Assembly (NCBI GenBank): GCA_944379995.1
Contig: CALWGF010000008.1
Coordinates: forward strand, 61,633 to 125,632
Source of the DNA: an uncultured Clostridia bacterium
GTDB lineage: Bacteria > Bacillota > Clostridia > Lachnospirales > Anaerotignaceae
Reading direction: 5' to 3'
DNA length: 64,000 nucleotides
Each line of letters starts with the position of its first letter. The first letter of the stretch is position 1. This document shows, piece by piece, positions 28,406-37,550 of the stretch. Position numbers and translations under genes: made by a program. The notes below the pieces were generated by a model, which did not search any database, was not told the origin of the DNA, and saw only the letters and a list, made by a program, of their open reading frames with translations.

Positions 28406-29356
28406 TCATTCCTCCAATGACTCTATAAGTATACGAACATATCCACCACAAACCATTCCTAATTCTTGTGCTGTTTTTGCATTCATATCATAATCAACTA
28501 TTTTTTGTGTGCCTTTTTCTATATTTAAACATTCATTTATTGTTTTGCTTTCGGCATCTCCTCCACCAACTGTTCCACATATTTTTCCGTCAAAGTTTAC
28601 AGTCATAACAGCCCCTGCACCTCTTGGACTACTTCCTTTTTGTGAAAGTATTGTAGCAACTGCTTTTGCTTTTCCTTCTGCTATACTTTCTATAACATCA
28701 TCACCAACAAAAACACCTTGACTTTTTTGACTTCTTACTTGAACAAGTTCTGCACCTATTGAAACAGCAATTTCAGCCGGAGTAACTCCACCTATTGAAA
28801 GACCTATTGGAGTATGTACCGTTTTTATTTTTTTTTCACTTATACCAGCATTTCTCATTTTATCCATTACAAAACCTATTTTCGAACGGCTTCCAATCAT
28901 TCCAACATAGCCATATTCACCTTTTAAAGCACTTTCAAGACATAATGTATCTTGTGCATGTCCTCTTGTTGCTATTACAAAATATGTATTTGTACCTCTA
29001 GGAACTTTTTTAAGTACTGTTTCAAAACTTTCACATAATACATTTGCAAAAGGAAATCTTTCTTTATTTGCAAAATCATCTCTATCATCAATAACAGTAA
29101 CATCAAAATCAAGCATATTTCCTATTTTTGCTGTATAATAAGCAACATGACCTGCACCACAAACTACAAGACAAGGTTTTGTACATAAAGACTGATAGCA
29201 ACATTCATCATTTTCTTTTTTATAAAGAACACAGCCTTTTTCATTTTCAACATTTGTTATTGAAATTTCATTTTTTGTAATATTTCTGAATATAGCAGTT
29301 TCATTTCCACTTTTAAGTATTTTTACAGCCTCATTCCATACTGTTTTTGCACTCAT
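28406..29356 (-). CDS. XdhC-family protein of Se-dependent Mo hydroxylase maturation
   Basis: XdhC-type proteins bind molybdenum cofactor and help sulfurate and insert it into xanthine-dehydrogenase-like enzymes. The 316-residue product has an NAD-like domain with LVVCGAGHVAYYTAKIGNMLDFDVTVIDDRDDFAN and FVIATRGHAQD. A second part has GMIGSRSKIGFVMDKM, TPIGLSIGGVTPAEIAVSI, and a terminal XdhC/CoxI segment VATILSQKGSSPRGAGAVM. The domain order is the reverse of classical XdhC, a type common beside yqeB. It overlaps yqeB by 26 nt and ends just before selD, so translation is probably coupled. Confidence 0.88.
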   Translation of the reverse strand: MSAKTVWNEAVKILKSGNETAIFRNITKNEISITNVENEKGCVLYKKENDECCYQSLCTKPCLVVCGAGHVAYYTAKIGNMLDFDVTVIDDRDDFANKERFPFANVLCESFETVLKKVPRGTNTYFVIATRGHAQDTLCLESALKGEYGYVGMIGSRSKIGFVMDKMRNAGISEKKIKTVHTPIGLSIGGVTPAEIAVSIGAELVQVRSQKSQGVFVGDDVIESIAEGKAKAVATILSQKGSSPRGAGAVMTVNFDGKICGTVGGGDAESKTINECLNIEKGTQKIVDYDMNAKTAQELGMVCGGYVRILIESLEE

Positions 29357-30146
29357 TTAATAAACCTCCGTATTTTCTCATAACAGCTTCAAGAACTCCT
29401 CCACCAACAGCTCTTGCTTTATCTGAAATTGTTGTAAACTGTGCCATTTCTCCTCTTGGGTCAATATCTCCACATTTAAAACCTTCTGTAACCTCTATAC
29501 CTTCAAAAAGCATTCCTCTTATCATTCCGTCAATTTCTGCTTTTAATGGATTTCCTGAAACCTCAGCTACAATATCACCTTTTTTAACAATATCTCCAAT
29601 AGATTTAAGTGGTTTAAATATTCCCTTTGATTTTGCACGAATTATTCTTTCTTTTGTATATCCTCCGATATTTCCCGGAACTCCTGAATTTGGTGCTGGC
29701 TCTCCATTTTCTATAACTACACCAAGATTATGACCTCTTTTTGTTTCTATTGCATAATGACAGTCTTTTCCGGCACAAAATCCAGGGCCAACACCTATTA
29801 CAACAGGTGCTTGATTTATATTTGTACCCATATTCCTTTTTGCAAGTATTGCGTCAACAAGTATATGACATTTTATTTCTTTTAAAATATTCATTTCTGG
29901 GTCTGGAATAACTGCTATATTTCTATTTTTTATAGCTTCATTTATTTCATTTATATTTGTACATTTCAAAGCCTTTACACCTTCAACAGTCATTTCACAT
30001 TCATCAATAGCCGTTGAAAAAGCTACTGTTCTTCTTATAGCAGTAGGTCTTTCAAGGTCTGTCATTATAATATCAAAATGAGCCTGCCATAATCTCCAAG
30101 CAATACCTGTTGCAATATCTCCTGCTCCTCTTATAACTGCAATCAT
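29331..30146 (-). CDS. yqeB: YqeB, selenium-dependent Mo hydroxylase system protein
   Basis: This 271-residue protein belongs to the EF2563/YqeB family that always travels with selenium-dependent molybdenum hydroxylases; the exact reaction is unknown. It begins MIAVIRGAGDIATGIAWRLWQAHFDIIMTDLERPTAIRRTVAFS, a Rossmann-like start, and later has IGVGPGFCAGKDCHYAIETKRGHNLG and ARAVGGGVLEAVM. It lies 4 nt after yqeC and overlaps the XdhC-like gene. Members are thought to take part in selenium or sulfur ligand installation on the Mo cofactor; that is inference from gene neighbourhoods. Confidence 0.92.
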   Translation of the reverse strand: MIAVIRGAGDIATGIAWRLWQAHFDIIMTDLERPTAIRRTVAFSTAIDECEMTVEGVKALKCTNINEINEAIKNRNIAVIPDPEMNILKEIKCHILVDAILAKRNMGTNINQAPVVIGVGPGFCAGKDCHYAIETKRGHNLGVVIENGEPAPNSGVPGNIGGYTKERIIRAKSKGIFKPLKSIGDIVKKGDIVAEVSGNPLKAEIDGMIRGMLFEGIEVTEGFKCGDIDPRGEMAQFTTISDKARAVGGGVLEAVMRKYGGLLNECKNSME

Positions 30147-30150
30147 TTTT

Positions 30151-30852
30151 CTATCTCCTTTCCCAATAATTATTTTTCAACGATGATATAACTACATTTT
30201 CTATACCTTTTTTATTTATATTATCTGCTAATTCAATAGCATTTTTAATATTTATATCTGACTGATTAATTAAAATAGTAAATTTATTTTCATTAATATT
30301 TTTTAACAAACAATCTTTTGAAACAATACTATTTTCTATAAATTCATTTGTTACAACTGTATCTTTATTTATATTTTTAATTTCATATCTAAAACAACAA
30401 TCTGAAACTTTTTTACCTATTGATGAAAGTCCTATTACACAAATAATATGTTTTGAATTTTTAGGTATTACAGGCTCGTGGCTTGCCGGAATTTTAATAG
30501 GCATTCTTTTACTTCCATCAGCTTCCACAAGTACATAATCAAAATATTTTTCCAAACATTCAAGAGTTTTTTCTGAAACACCTGTAAGTTTTCCTTTTTC
30601 ATCAATACTTTTTCCAACAGAACATATTCCTCTTTTAGATATTTTAATAATATCTTTTTCACTTGGATTTATAATTGGTTTTCCATAAAAATTTTCGTCT
30701 GGTGGAAAAATATGTGTTGTTGTTGTAAAAACTACACTTTTACCTTCAAAATACAACTCTCTTGCAATTTTATCTATTGATGATGTTTTACCTCCACCAC
30801 CAACAAAAGAATTTATACCTTTTTTTATATTTAAAGTTTCATAAAATTTCAT
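30151..30852 (-). CDS. yqeC: YqeC, selenium-dependent hydroxylase accessory protein
   Basis: This 233-residue P-loop-type protein of the YqeC family is a marker of selenium-dependent molybdenum hydroxylases. The N-terminus NSFVGGGGKTSSIDKIARELYFEGKSVVFTTTTHIFPP carries a GGGGKT nucleotide-binding loop. VEADGSKRMPIKIPASHEPVIP and NQSDI follow, as is usual for the family. It overlaps the upstream ABC ATPase gene by 4 nt and precedes yqeB by 4 nt. The substrate and exact role are unknown. Confidence 0.9.
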   Translation of the reverse strand: MKFYETLNIKKGINSFVGGGGKTSSIDKIARELYFEGKSVVFTTTTHIFPPDENFYGKPIINPSEKDIIKISKRGICSVGKSIDEKGKLTGVSEKTLECLEKYFDYVLVEADGSKRMPIKIPASHEPVIPKNSKHIICVIGLSSIGKKVSDCCFRYEIKNINKDTVVTNEFIENSIVSKDCLLKNINENKFTILINQSDINIKNAIELADNINKKGIENVVISSLKNNYWERR

Positions 30853-31640
30853 ATATCATTATCCTTTAAAACAACAAACATACGTCTTTTTTGACCTTTA
30901 CTATCTGTAACTTCAAGTATTTCCATAGGTGTATCATATGCTTTTTGAAGATTATCAGAGTTTAAAACTTCTGTTGCATTTCCAAAAGCTACCGTTTTAC
31001 CTTTTTTTAATAAAAGTAATTTATCATTATCCAAAAAAGGATAATCTGGTGCGTGAGTTGAAAGTATTATTCCATAACCTTCATTTGAAAGACTTCTTAT
31101 AACATCATATATAAGCTGTGATTTTGCAAAATCTAAATCTGATGTAGGCTCGTCCATAATCATAAATTTTGCTTCCTGACAAAGAGCCCTTGCAATAAGA
31201 ACAAGTTTCTTTTCCCCACCTGAAAGCTCTGTATATCTTCTTTTTTCAAGATATGATATTCCAACACGTTTTAGAGCATTTCTTGCTTTTTCAAAATCTT
31301 TTTTGCTTGGAGAACTTATAAGTCCTATATTTCTTACACAACCCATAACAACAACATCAACAACACTATATCCAAAAACAGCATTATGATTTTGTGGTAC
31401 ATATGAAAAATATTCTGCTCTTTTTTTATCATTCCAATTTTCTATATTTTCGTTATCAATATAAACTTCTCCATTTTCTTTTTTCACAATACCCAGTATT
31501 GTCTTAAAAAGTGTTGATTTACCACTACCATTATGACCAATTACACAAAGTACACTACCTGTTTCAAAATTAAAACTTACATCTCTTAAAGATAGTTTTT
31601 TTGTATATCCACTCGAAATATTTTTAACATTAAGTATCAT
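30849..31640 (-). CDS. FecE/BtuD-type ABC importer ATPase
   Basis: This 263-residue ATPase energises the permease gene directly upstream. Walker A is GHNGSGKST (35-43), the Q-loop VPQNH lies near 81-85, the ABC signature is LSGGE (139-143), Walker B is MIMDEP, and the switch histidine lies in LSTHAPDYP. It overlaps the permease by 1 nt and yqeC by 4 nt. Because it is co-transcribed with genes for a selenium-dependent molybdenum hydroxylase, import of molybdate or tungstate through a MolBCA-like system is more likely than iron-siderophore uptake. That is context-based inference. Confidence 0.92.
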   Translation of the reverse strand: MILNVKNISSGYTKKLSLRDVSFNFETGSVLCVIGHNGSGKSTLFKTILGIVKKENGEVYIDNENIENWNDKKRAEYFSYVPQNHNAVFGYSVVDVVVMGCVRNIGLISSPSKKDFEKARNALKRVGISYLEKRRYTELSGGEKKLVLIARALCQEAKFMIMDEPTSDLDFAKSQLIYDVIRSLSNEGYGIILSTHAPDYPFLDNDKLLLLKKGKTVAFGNATEVLNSDNLQKAYDTPMEILEVTDSKGQKRRMFVVLKDNDI

Positions 31641-32674
31641 TATTCCGCCTCCCCTTTATGCCATATAAGATATAAAAAGAAAGGTGCACCTATAAGAGCT
31701 GTTATAACTCCAAGAGGTATTTCCATAGTAAATGTTGAACGTGCTATATTATCCATTAAAAGCAAATATGAGCCTCCCATAAGTGCTGTTACAGGCAATA
31801 ATCTTTTATATTGTGGTCCAACAAAAAACCTTGAAATATGAGGAACCATAAGCCCAACAAAACCTATAAGTCCACCAAGACATACAGCAGATGCACTTAA
31901 AATCGTAGCACCAATAACAGCAATTATTCTTGTTCTATTTGGATTTACTCCCATACTTTTGGCTTCATCATCTCCAAGTGTAAGTATATTAAGTCTATAA
32001 CGAATTGAAAATAGTATAATAAAACCAATTATCATAGGAATTATTGAAAATATAAGCGACTCTCTATCAACTTTTGCAAGACTACCCATAAGCCAAAATG
32101 TTATTTCTGAAAGTGTATTGTTTGGGTCTGCAATATATTTTAAAAATGTTGTAAAAGCATTTGCTAATGCTTGCACCATAATTCCTGCTAGTATAAGACT
32201 TACTGTATTACCAAATTTAATTGTATTTGCAGAAACATAGCATATAAAAACAGCCATAACACCAAATAAAAATGCCATAAGTTGTACATAATAATAAGGA
32301 AAATCAAGACTTATTGCTAAAGATGCCCCAAGTCCTGCTCCAGCAGATACTCCTAAAATATCTGGAGATACTAAAGGATTTTTAAACATACCTTGATATG
32401 CACTACCTGAAACAGATAATGCCGCACCTATCATAAATGCTGCAATTATTCTTGGTAATCTTATATTCATTATTATGTTATATGCATTTTGAGATGTATC
32501 ACCTTTAAATATTACTGAAAATACATCTTTTAATGGTATTTTATAATATCCCATTCCAAATGATAAAATAATAATAGAAATACTTATAATTATCATTAAA
32601 GTCATTACAAAAGAAAATCTTTTAAATGTTTCACTATATGCTATACAACTTTTGGATTTTAATTTCAATGACAT
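31640..32674 (-). CDS. FecCD/BtuC-type ABC importer permease
   Basis: This 344-residue polytopic permease has about ten helices and family motifs RLPRIIAAFMIGAALSVSGSAYQGMFKNPLVSPDILGVSAGAGLGA, GGLIGFVGLMVPHISR and GVITALIGAPFFLYL. It is the first gene of the ten-gene operon, divergent from the lipoprotein. ATG at 32674 lies only 2 nt from AAGGAG, so a TTG two codons later, 8 nt from it, may be the true start. One permease gene suggests a homodimer. The substrate is not proven; siderophore, cobalamin and molybdate/tungstate importers share this fold. Confidence 0.9.
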   Translation of the reverse strand: MSLKLKSKSCIAYSETFKRFSFVMTLMIIISISIIILSFGMGYYKIPLKDVFSVIFKGDTSQNAYNIIMNIRLPRIIAAFMIGAALSVSGSAYQGMFKNPLVSPDILGVSAGAGLGASLAISLDFPYYYVQLMAFLFGVMAVFICYVSANTIKFGNTVSLILAGIMVQALANAFTTFLKYIADPNNTLSEITFWLMGSLAKVDRESLIFSIIPMIIGFIILFSIRYRLNILTLGDDEAKSMGVNPNRTRIIAVIGATILSASAVCLGGLIGFVGLMVPHISRFFVGPQYKRLLPVTALMGGSYLLLMDNIARSTFTMEIPLGVITALIGAPFFLYLIWHKGEAE

Positions 32675-32704
32675 TACTCCTTTTTTATAAAAAATTAATA
32701 TTAA

Positions 32705-32744
32705 TTGACAGTATTATAATATTATGCTATCTTTATCCTTGAAA
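32705..32744. promoter_or_regulatory. Overlapping divergent promoters of the importer
   Basis: On the plus strand TTGACA (32705-32710) and TATCTT (32728-32733) are 17 nt apart and drive the lipoprotein gene. On the minus strand TTTCAA (32744-32739) and TATTAT (32721-32716) are also 17 nt apart and drive the ten-gene operon. The two sites share the same DNA, so RNA polymerase could occupy only one at a time. Confidence 0.5.
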
Positions 32745-32796
32745 GAGTATAACGCTTTTTTATTTTAATTTCAAGTATATATAAGGAGAGAATATT

Positions 32797-33882
32797 ATGA
32801 AAAAAATAATATCATTATTAACTGCATTTATTATGATATTTTCAATAGTAGGTTGTAGTTCAAATAATAACACTACTAACGAAAATAACACTACAAATAC
32901 TACTGAAAGTACAGATAATTCTACTGTATCAATAACAGATATGGCAGGTCGTACAGTTGAAATACCAAAAGAAATAAATAAAATATACTCAACTGACCCT
33001 GTTGGTTCAATTACTGTATATACAATAAACCCTGATTTAATTCTTGGTTGGAATTATAAATTTAATGACTATGAAAAAGAATATATACTTCCTGAATATC
33101 AAAATCTTACTGTTTATGGTATGGGTGATAGTGTAAATCTTGAAGCTATTATTAATGATGCACCAGAAATATGTTTACAAATGGGTGGAACTAGCACATC
33201 AGATATTGAAAAAGCTGATAAATTATCATCACAACTTGGTATTCCTGTTGTAATTGTAAGTAATGCTCTTGAAGATACTCCTTCAACATATAGATTTATG
33301 GGAGATATACTTGGTGAAAAAGATACTTGCGAAAAACTCGCTTCATATTGTGAAAATGTAATAAATAATGCAAAAAATATGACTGTTGAAAATCCACCTT
33401 CTGTATATTATGGAAATGGTGAAAATTCACTTGAAACAGCTCCAGAAGGTTCTGTTTCTGCTGAAGTATTTAAAATCATTGGTGCTAATAATGTTGCTAA
33501 AGTTGAAATCGAAAGCGGTTCAAGAGTTCAAATATCAGCAGAACAGCTTATAAGCTGGAACCCAGAATATATATTTGTAAATGGTGAACCAAAAAAAGAT
33601 ATTACAGGTTCTCAGGCTGTTTCAGATATAGTTGAAAACCCTGTTTATGCTAATATTCAGGCTGTAAAAAATAACAATGTTTATAATATTCCAAAATCAC
33701 CATTTGCTTGGGTTGACCGCCCAATGGGACCAAACAGAATTATAGGTATTGAATGGGTAAAAAGTATACTTTACCCAGAAAGTTCAAATACACTTACTAA
33801 TGATACAATAAAAGAATTTTATAATCTTTTCTATCATATTGACCTTACAGATGAACAGATTGAAAATCTTATGAATATATAA
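32797..33882 (+). CDS. ABC importer substrate-binding lipoprotein
   Basis: This 361-residue extracytoplasmic binding protein has a lipoprotein signal (charged MKK, hydrophobic core, lipobox IVGC with lipidated cysteine near 20) and a Ser/Asn/Thr-rich linker. A class III (TroA/BtuF-like) two-lobed domain starts at ITDMAGRTVEIPKEINKIYST. The end of the domain reads SPFAWVDRPMGPNRIIGIEWVKSILYPES, a tail I associate with the MolA/HemV-2-like branch of oxyanion and metal-chelate binders. It is divergent from its permease and ATPase. ATG follows AAGGAGAGAATATT. Molybdate or tungstate is the suggested ligand from context. Confidence 0.88.
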   Translation: MKKIISLLTAFIMIFSIVGCSSNNNTTNENNTTNTTESTDNSTVSITDMAGRTVEIPKEINKIYSTDPVGSITVYTINPDLILGWNYKFNDYEKEYILPEYQNLTVYGMGDSVNLEAIINDAPEICLQMGGTSTSDIEKADKLSSQLGIPVVIVSNALEDTPSTYRFMGDILGEKDTCEKLASYCENVINNAKNMTVENPPSVYYGNGENSLETAPEGSVSAEVFKIIGANNVAKVEIESGSRVQISAEQLISWNPEYIFVNGEPKKDITGSQAVSDIVENPVYANIQAVKNNNVYNIPKSPFAWVDRPMGPNRIIGIEWVKSILYPESSNTLTNDTIKEFYNLFYHIDLTDEQIENLMNI

Positions 33883-33997
33883 ATATATTATTAATTAAAC
33901 TTTAAGTTTATTGTATTATTATTGTTTATATGCTAAACTTAAAATATTGTAAAACATTCGCCACTAATAGTATTATTTTTTGTCAGGAGGAATGTAA

Positions 33998-34300
33998 ATG
34001 AGAGCATATGAACTTGTACAAATTGATATTAAAGCAACAGGAGAAAATATTAAGCGTCTTAGAATTGAAAATGGTTTTTCTGTAAAAGACCTTCAAGATT
34101 TTTTCGGCTTTAGTGAACCACAAGCCATATATAAATGGCAATGGGGAAAAACATTACCAAGCATTGACAACTTTTTTGCTTTAAGCAAACTTTTTAATAC
34201 ATCAATAGACAGTATCCTTGTAGCTAAGGATACTGTTATTTTTTTAATATTTTTTATTTTAAACTTTCTGTTCAATGATTTTTTATTTTATTTATATTAG
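33998..34300 (+). CDS. XRE-type helix-turn-helix protein with read-through tail
   Basis: This 100-residue DNA-binding protein has a XRE/Cro helix-turn-helix (about 14-70: ENIKRLRIENGFSVKDLQDFFGFSEPQAIYKWQWGKTLPSIDNFFALSKLF). This is a common Clostridia branch in which the protein normally ends a few residues after DSILV. Here the frame continues through a perfect 9-bp hairpin and T run (34211-34245) and adds about 22 residues rich in Phe, Leu and Ile. That tail is simply translated AT-rich terminator DNA, so loss of the ancestral stop codon is likely. ATG follows CAGGAGGAATGTAA. The regulated genes are not known. Confidence 0.8.
   Translation: MRAYELVQIDIKATGENIKRLRIENGFSVKDLQDFFGFSEPQAIYKWQWGKTLPSIDNFFALSKLFNTSIDSILVAKDTVIFLIFFILNFLFNDFLFYLY
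34211..34245 (+). terminator. Terminator-like hairpin inside the HTH reading frame
   Basis: AGTATCCTT (34211-34219) and AAGGATACT (34226-34234) are perfect complements with a 6-nt loop, followed by a T-rich run to 34245. It lies inside the 3' end of the HTH gene rather than after it. If active, most transcripts would lack a stop codon. Confidence 0.6.
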
Positions 34301-34329
34301 AATTATCTCATAAGGAAGGTGGTTTTAGT

Positions 34330-34956
34330 ATGAATTTAAAACAAGCATTCAGATACCAAAATAAAATAAGAGATATATTACACCATATAACAATCCATCT
34401 AGGCTCTAGAAGCTATATTACAACAGTAAAATCAATACATTATAAAAAAGATGTTTTCCCTTCTATGGAAAATGAAGAACTTATAGAAAATAATAACTCC
34501 CTTAATGTTACTCCAAATCAACTTATTGATTTTTTATGCTTTATACTTGACGAAAAAGAAACTTTATGTAAAGCAATAGATAAAGCAAAGAAATTAAATA
34601 ATCTATCTATTGATACAGATATAGAAATGAATATTGCAAGACATGATGTTATAAATACACTTACAAATATGTCTTCTATAAAATCCGAAGAAAACTTATT
34701 AAAAAATGAAGGCTTTGGATACATATATAAAGAAGATTACAAAGAAGAAGCAATATATCATTATGATATACAAGAAATCAAAACAATAAATTTTGATAGA
34801 AATAAAGTAAAAAAATTAAAACACAAATTTTCCGTATTATCTGATGAAATATCTAATAATATAGAAAAAGTATTATTAACCACAGATGTTGATTATACTC
34901 CTAAATTCGATGTAAATAGCTCTTTTGAGGAAATCCTTGAAGACTATTTTGCATAA
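34330..34956 (+). CDS. Hypothetical protein, 208 aa
   Basis: I do not recognise a domain. The 208-residue protein is soluble, strongly charged and mostly helical, beginning MNLKQAFRYQNKIRDILHHITIHLGSRSYITTVKSIHYKK, with a middle region DEKETLCKAIDKAKKLN. Proteins with this MNLKQAFRYQN start occur as uncharacterised proteins in Firmicutes. A good ribosome binding site (AAGGAAGGTGG) precedes ATG 34330. It follows the HTH gene by 29 nt and could be co-transcribed. No transmembrane helix, signal or nuclease motif is visible. Confidence 0.65.
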   Translation: MNLKQAFRYQNKIRDILHHITIHLGSRSYITTVKSIHYKKDVFPSMENEELIENNNSLNVTPNQLIDFLCFILDEKETLCKAIDKAKKLNNLSIDTDIEMNIARHDVINTLTNMSSIKSEENLLKNEGFGYIYKEDYKEEAIYHYDIQEIKTINFDRNKVKKLKHKFSVLSDEISNNIEKVLLTTDVDYTPKFDVNSSFEEILEDYFA

Positions 34957-35090
34957 AAAAATCTGTTTTATTAAGACCAGTTCGGGTACAGGTGAACTAT
35001 GATGCTGCACAATATATAAAAGAATTTAATGCTAATATTTATTTGGAGAATTTTAATGTAAAGTTCACTAAACATCTTATTATGCTATAA
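34956..35090 (+). pseudogene. Possible HPr-like gene remnant
   Basis: Directly after the preceding stop, one frame reads KKSVLL then RPVRVQVNYDAAQYIKEF then NANIYLENFNVKF before a stop at 35088. This resembles the phosphocarrier HPr pattern (ARPA, then a helix ending in SKF, then xxYLE), but the histidine-containing HARP part and the whole C-terminal half are missing, and no start codon or ribosome binding site is present. It is best read as a decayed fragment. The resemblance is short and could be chance. Confidence 0.3.
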
Positions 35091-35192
35091 TTCAAAAATG
35101 GGTATAATACCCCTCATTATACAATCGCACTTAAATCCATATTTCCAATAATCAGACTTCGTAAATCTTTTTTTCGGGTCTTATAAAACAGT

Positions 35193-35223
35193 AAAGCTGT
35201 ACATTCAATGAATGTACAGCTTT
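35193..35223. terminator. Bidirectional terminator before eno copy 2
   Basis: A 13-bp perfect stem (35193-35205 with 35211-35223) with a 5-nt loop is followed by seven T on the plus strand. It closes the HTH/hypothetical unit and lies just downstream of the convergent enolase. A smaller GGGTA/TACCC hairpin is at 35100-35112. Confidence 0.85.
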
Positions 35224-35243
35224 TTTTATATTTTTAATACTTA

Positions 35244-36624
<1,381 letters not shown>

Positions 36625-36738
36625 ATAATAACAGTAAAATATATAAAAATCAATAATTATAATTAATAATATTTTTCAATTAACAATAAAAAAAGACAGG
36701 TATAAATATACTTGCTTTAAATTATTTAATACTATATT

Positions 36739-37095
36739 TTATTTTTTTATATTTTTATATAAACTATATGTTATATTATTTCCTTTTTTATTTTCAACAA
36801 TAATTTTTTGTTTTATCATATATGGTATTAATGAATTAATAAAATCTTTAGGATTTATAACACCAAGGCGGTCTTTTGAAAAAGGTTGTGATACACTTAT
36901 ATTTTTAACAACTTCTTCAAGTTCTTTTTTTGTCAAATTATTCTTTTTCAATGCTTTTTTTATTTTGGAAATACCCTTTGCAGCAAGCATATTTCCTAAA
37001 TCTCTATTTCTATTAACACTTTTATAAAGTCCCCAGCCATATATTATCATTGTTGCAAATGCAAATAGTAATATATATGGTATATATTCTAACAT
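36739..37095 (-). CDS. Small membrane-anchored hypothetical protein
   Basis: This 118-residue protein was not recognised. It has one N-terminal helix (about 4-24), then a basic, helical cytoplasmic region. That region includes NRDLGNMLAAKGISKIKKALKKNNLTKKELEEVVKNISVSQPFSKDRLGVINPKDFINSLIPYMIKQKIIVENKKG, which looks like a small winged-helix-like fold. Its start overlaps the end of the PqqD-like gene by 7 nt, so the two are translationally coupled and probably work together. It is not obviously a sensor or a transporter. Confidence 0.6.
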   Translation of the reverse strand: MLEYIPYILLFAFATMIIYGWGLYKSVNRNRDLGNMLAAKGISKIKKALKKNNLTKKELEEVVKNISVSQPFSKDRLGVINPKDFINSLIPYMIKQKIIVENKKGNNITYSLYKNIKK

Positions 37096-37448
37096 TTTTT
37101 ATCTTCCTTCCAATATATGATATTATTATCTTTCATAATTTCAAGAAATTTTATAAGACGAGAAAGTCCTTTTTCCATATTAGAGTATTTATTTTCCATT
37201 TCAACAGATATATCATATACAGTTTTTTGACCATCTATTGCAAGCCATACAAAACTTCCATATTCATCAAGTGAAATATCGCTTATTTTTGGTCTATGAA
37301 AAAATTTCTGTGCTAATTTATGATAAAATCCTTTCCATTCTATTAAAAGAACAACTTTATCATCTTTAATTTCATGTTCTATATCAGGATTTTTAACTGG
37401 TATAAAATCCATATAATTAACAGACTCTTTTTTATTTTTCTTTGCCAT
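37089..37448 (-). CDS. PqqD-family peptide-binding protein, orphan
   Basis: This 119-residue protein has a PqqD-like core. PqqD proteins bind precursor peptides (RiPP recognition elements). It shows the pattern ISLDEYGSFVWLAIDGQKTVYDISVEMENKYSNMEKGLSRLIKFLEIMKDNNIIYW near 50-115. An unusual N-terminal extension (VNYMDFIPVKNPDIEHEIKDDKVVLLIEWKGFYHKLAQKFFHRP) precedes it. The ATG at 37448 follows AAAGGAGTTTATAT. No radical-SAM enzyme or precursor peptide is next to it; the neighbours are a small membrane protein and an OPT transporter. Clostridia carry such stand-alone PqqD-like proteins and their partner is unknown. Confidence 0.7.
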   Translation of the reverse strand: MAKKNKKESVNYMDFIPVKNPDIEHEIKDDKVVLLIEWKGFYHKLAQKFFHRPKISDISLDEYGSFVWLAIDGQKTVYDISVEMENKYSNMEKGLSRLIKFLEIMKDNNIIYWKEDKKC

Positions 37449-37475
37449 ATATAAACTCCTTTTTATAATATTATT

Positions 37476-37501
37476 ACAGCCCACCTTAAAAGGTAGGCTG
37501 T
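37476..37501. terminator. Hairpin between OPT transporter and PqqD-like gene
   Basis: An 11-bp stem with one C-A mismatch (37476-37487 with 37490-37501) lies between the two genes. Neither strand has a strong T run, so it could be a weak terminator or a processing site. Confidence 0.4.
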
Positions 37502-37550
37502 AAATTATGTCAATTTCTAATATTAGGATAACTTTTATATTATTTTTTTA

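Noticed and set aside
33900..33944. 10-bp inverted repeat with a 23-nt loop after the lipoprotein gene
   Set aside because: All A/T except two pairs and no following T run; too weak to call a terminator.
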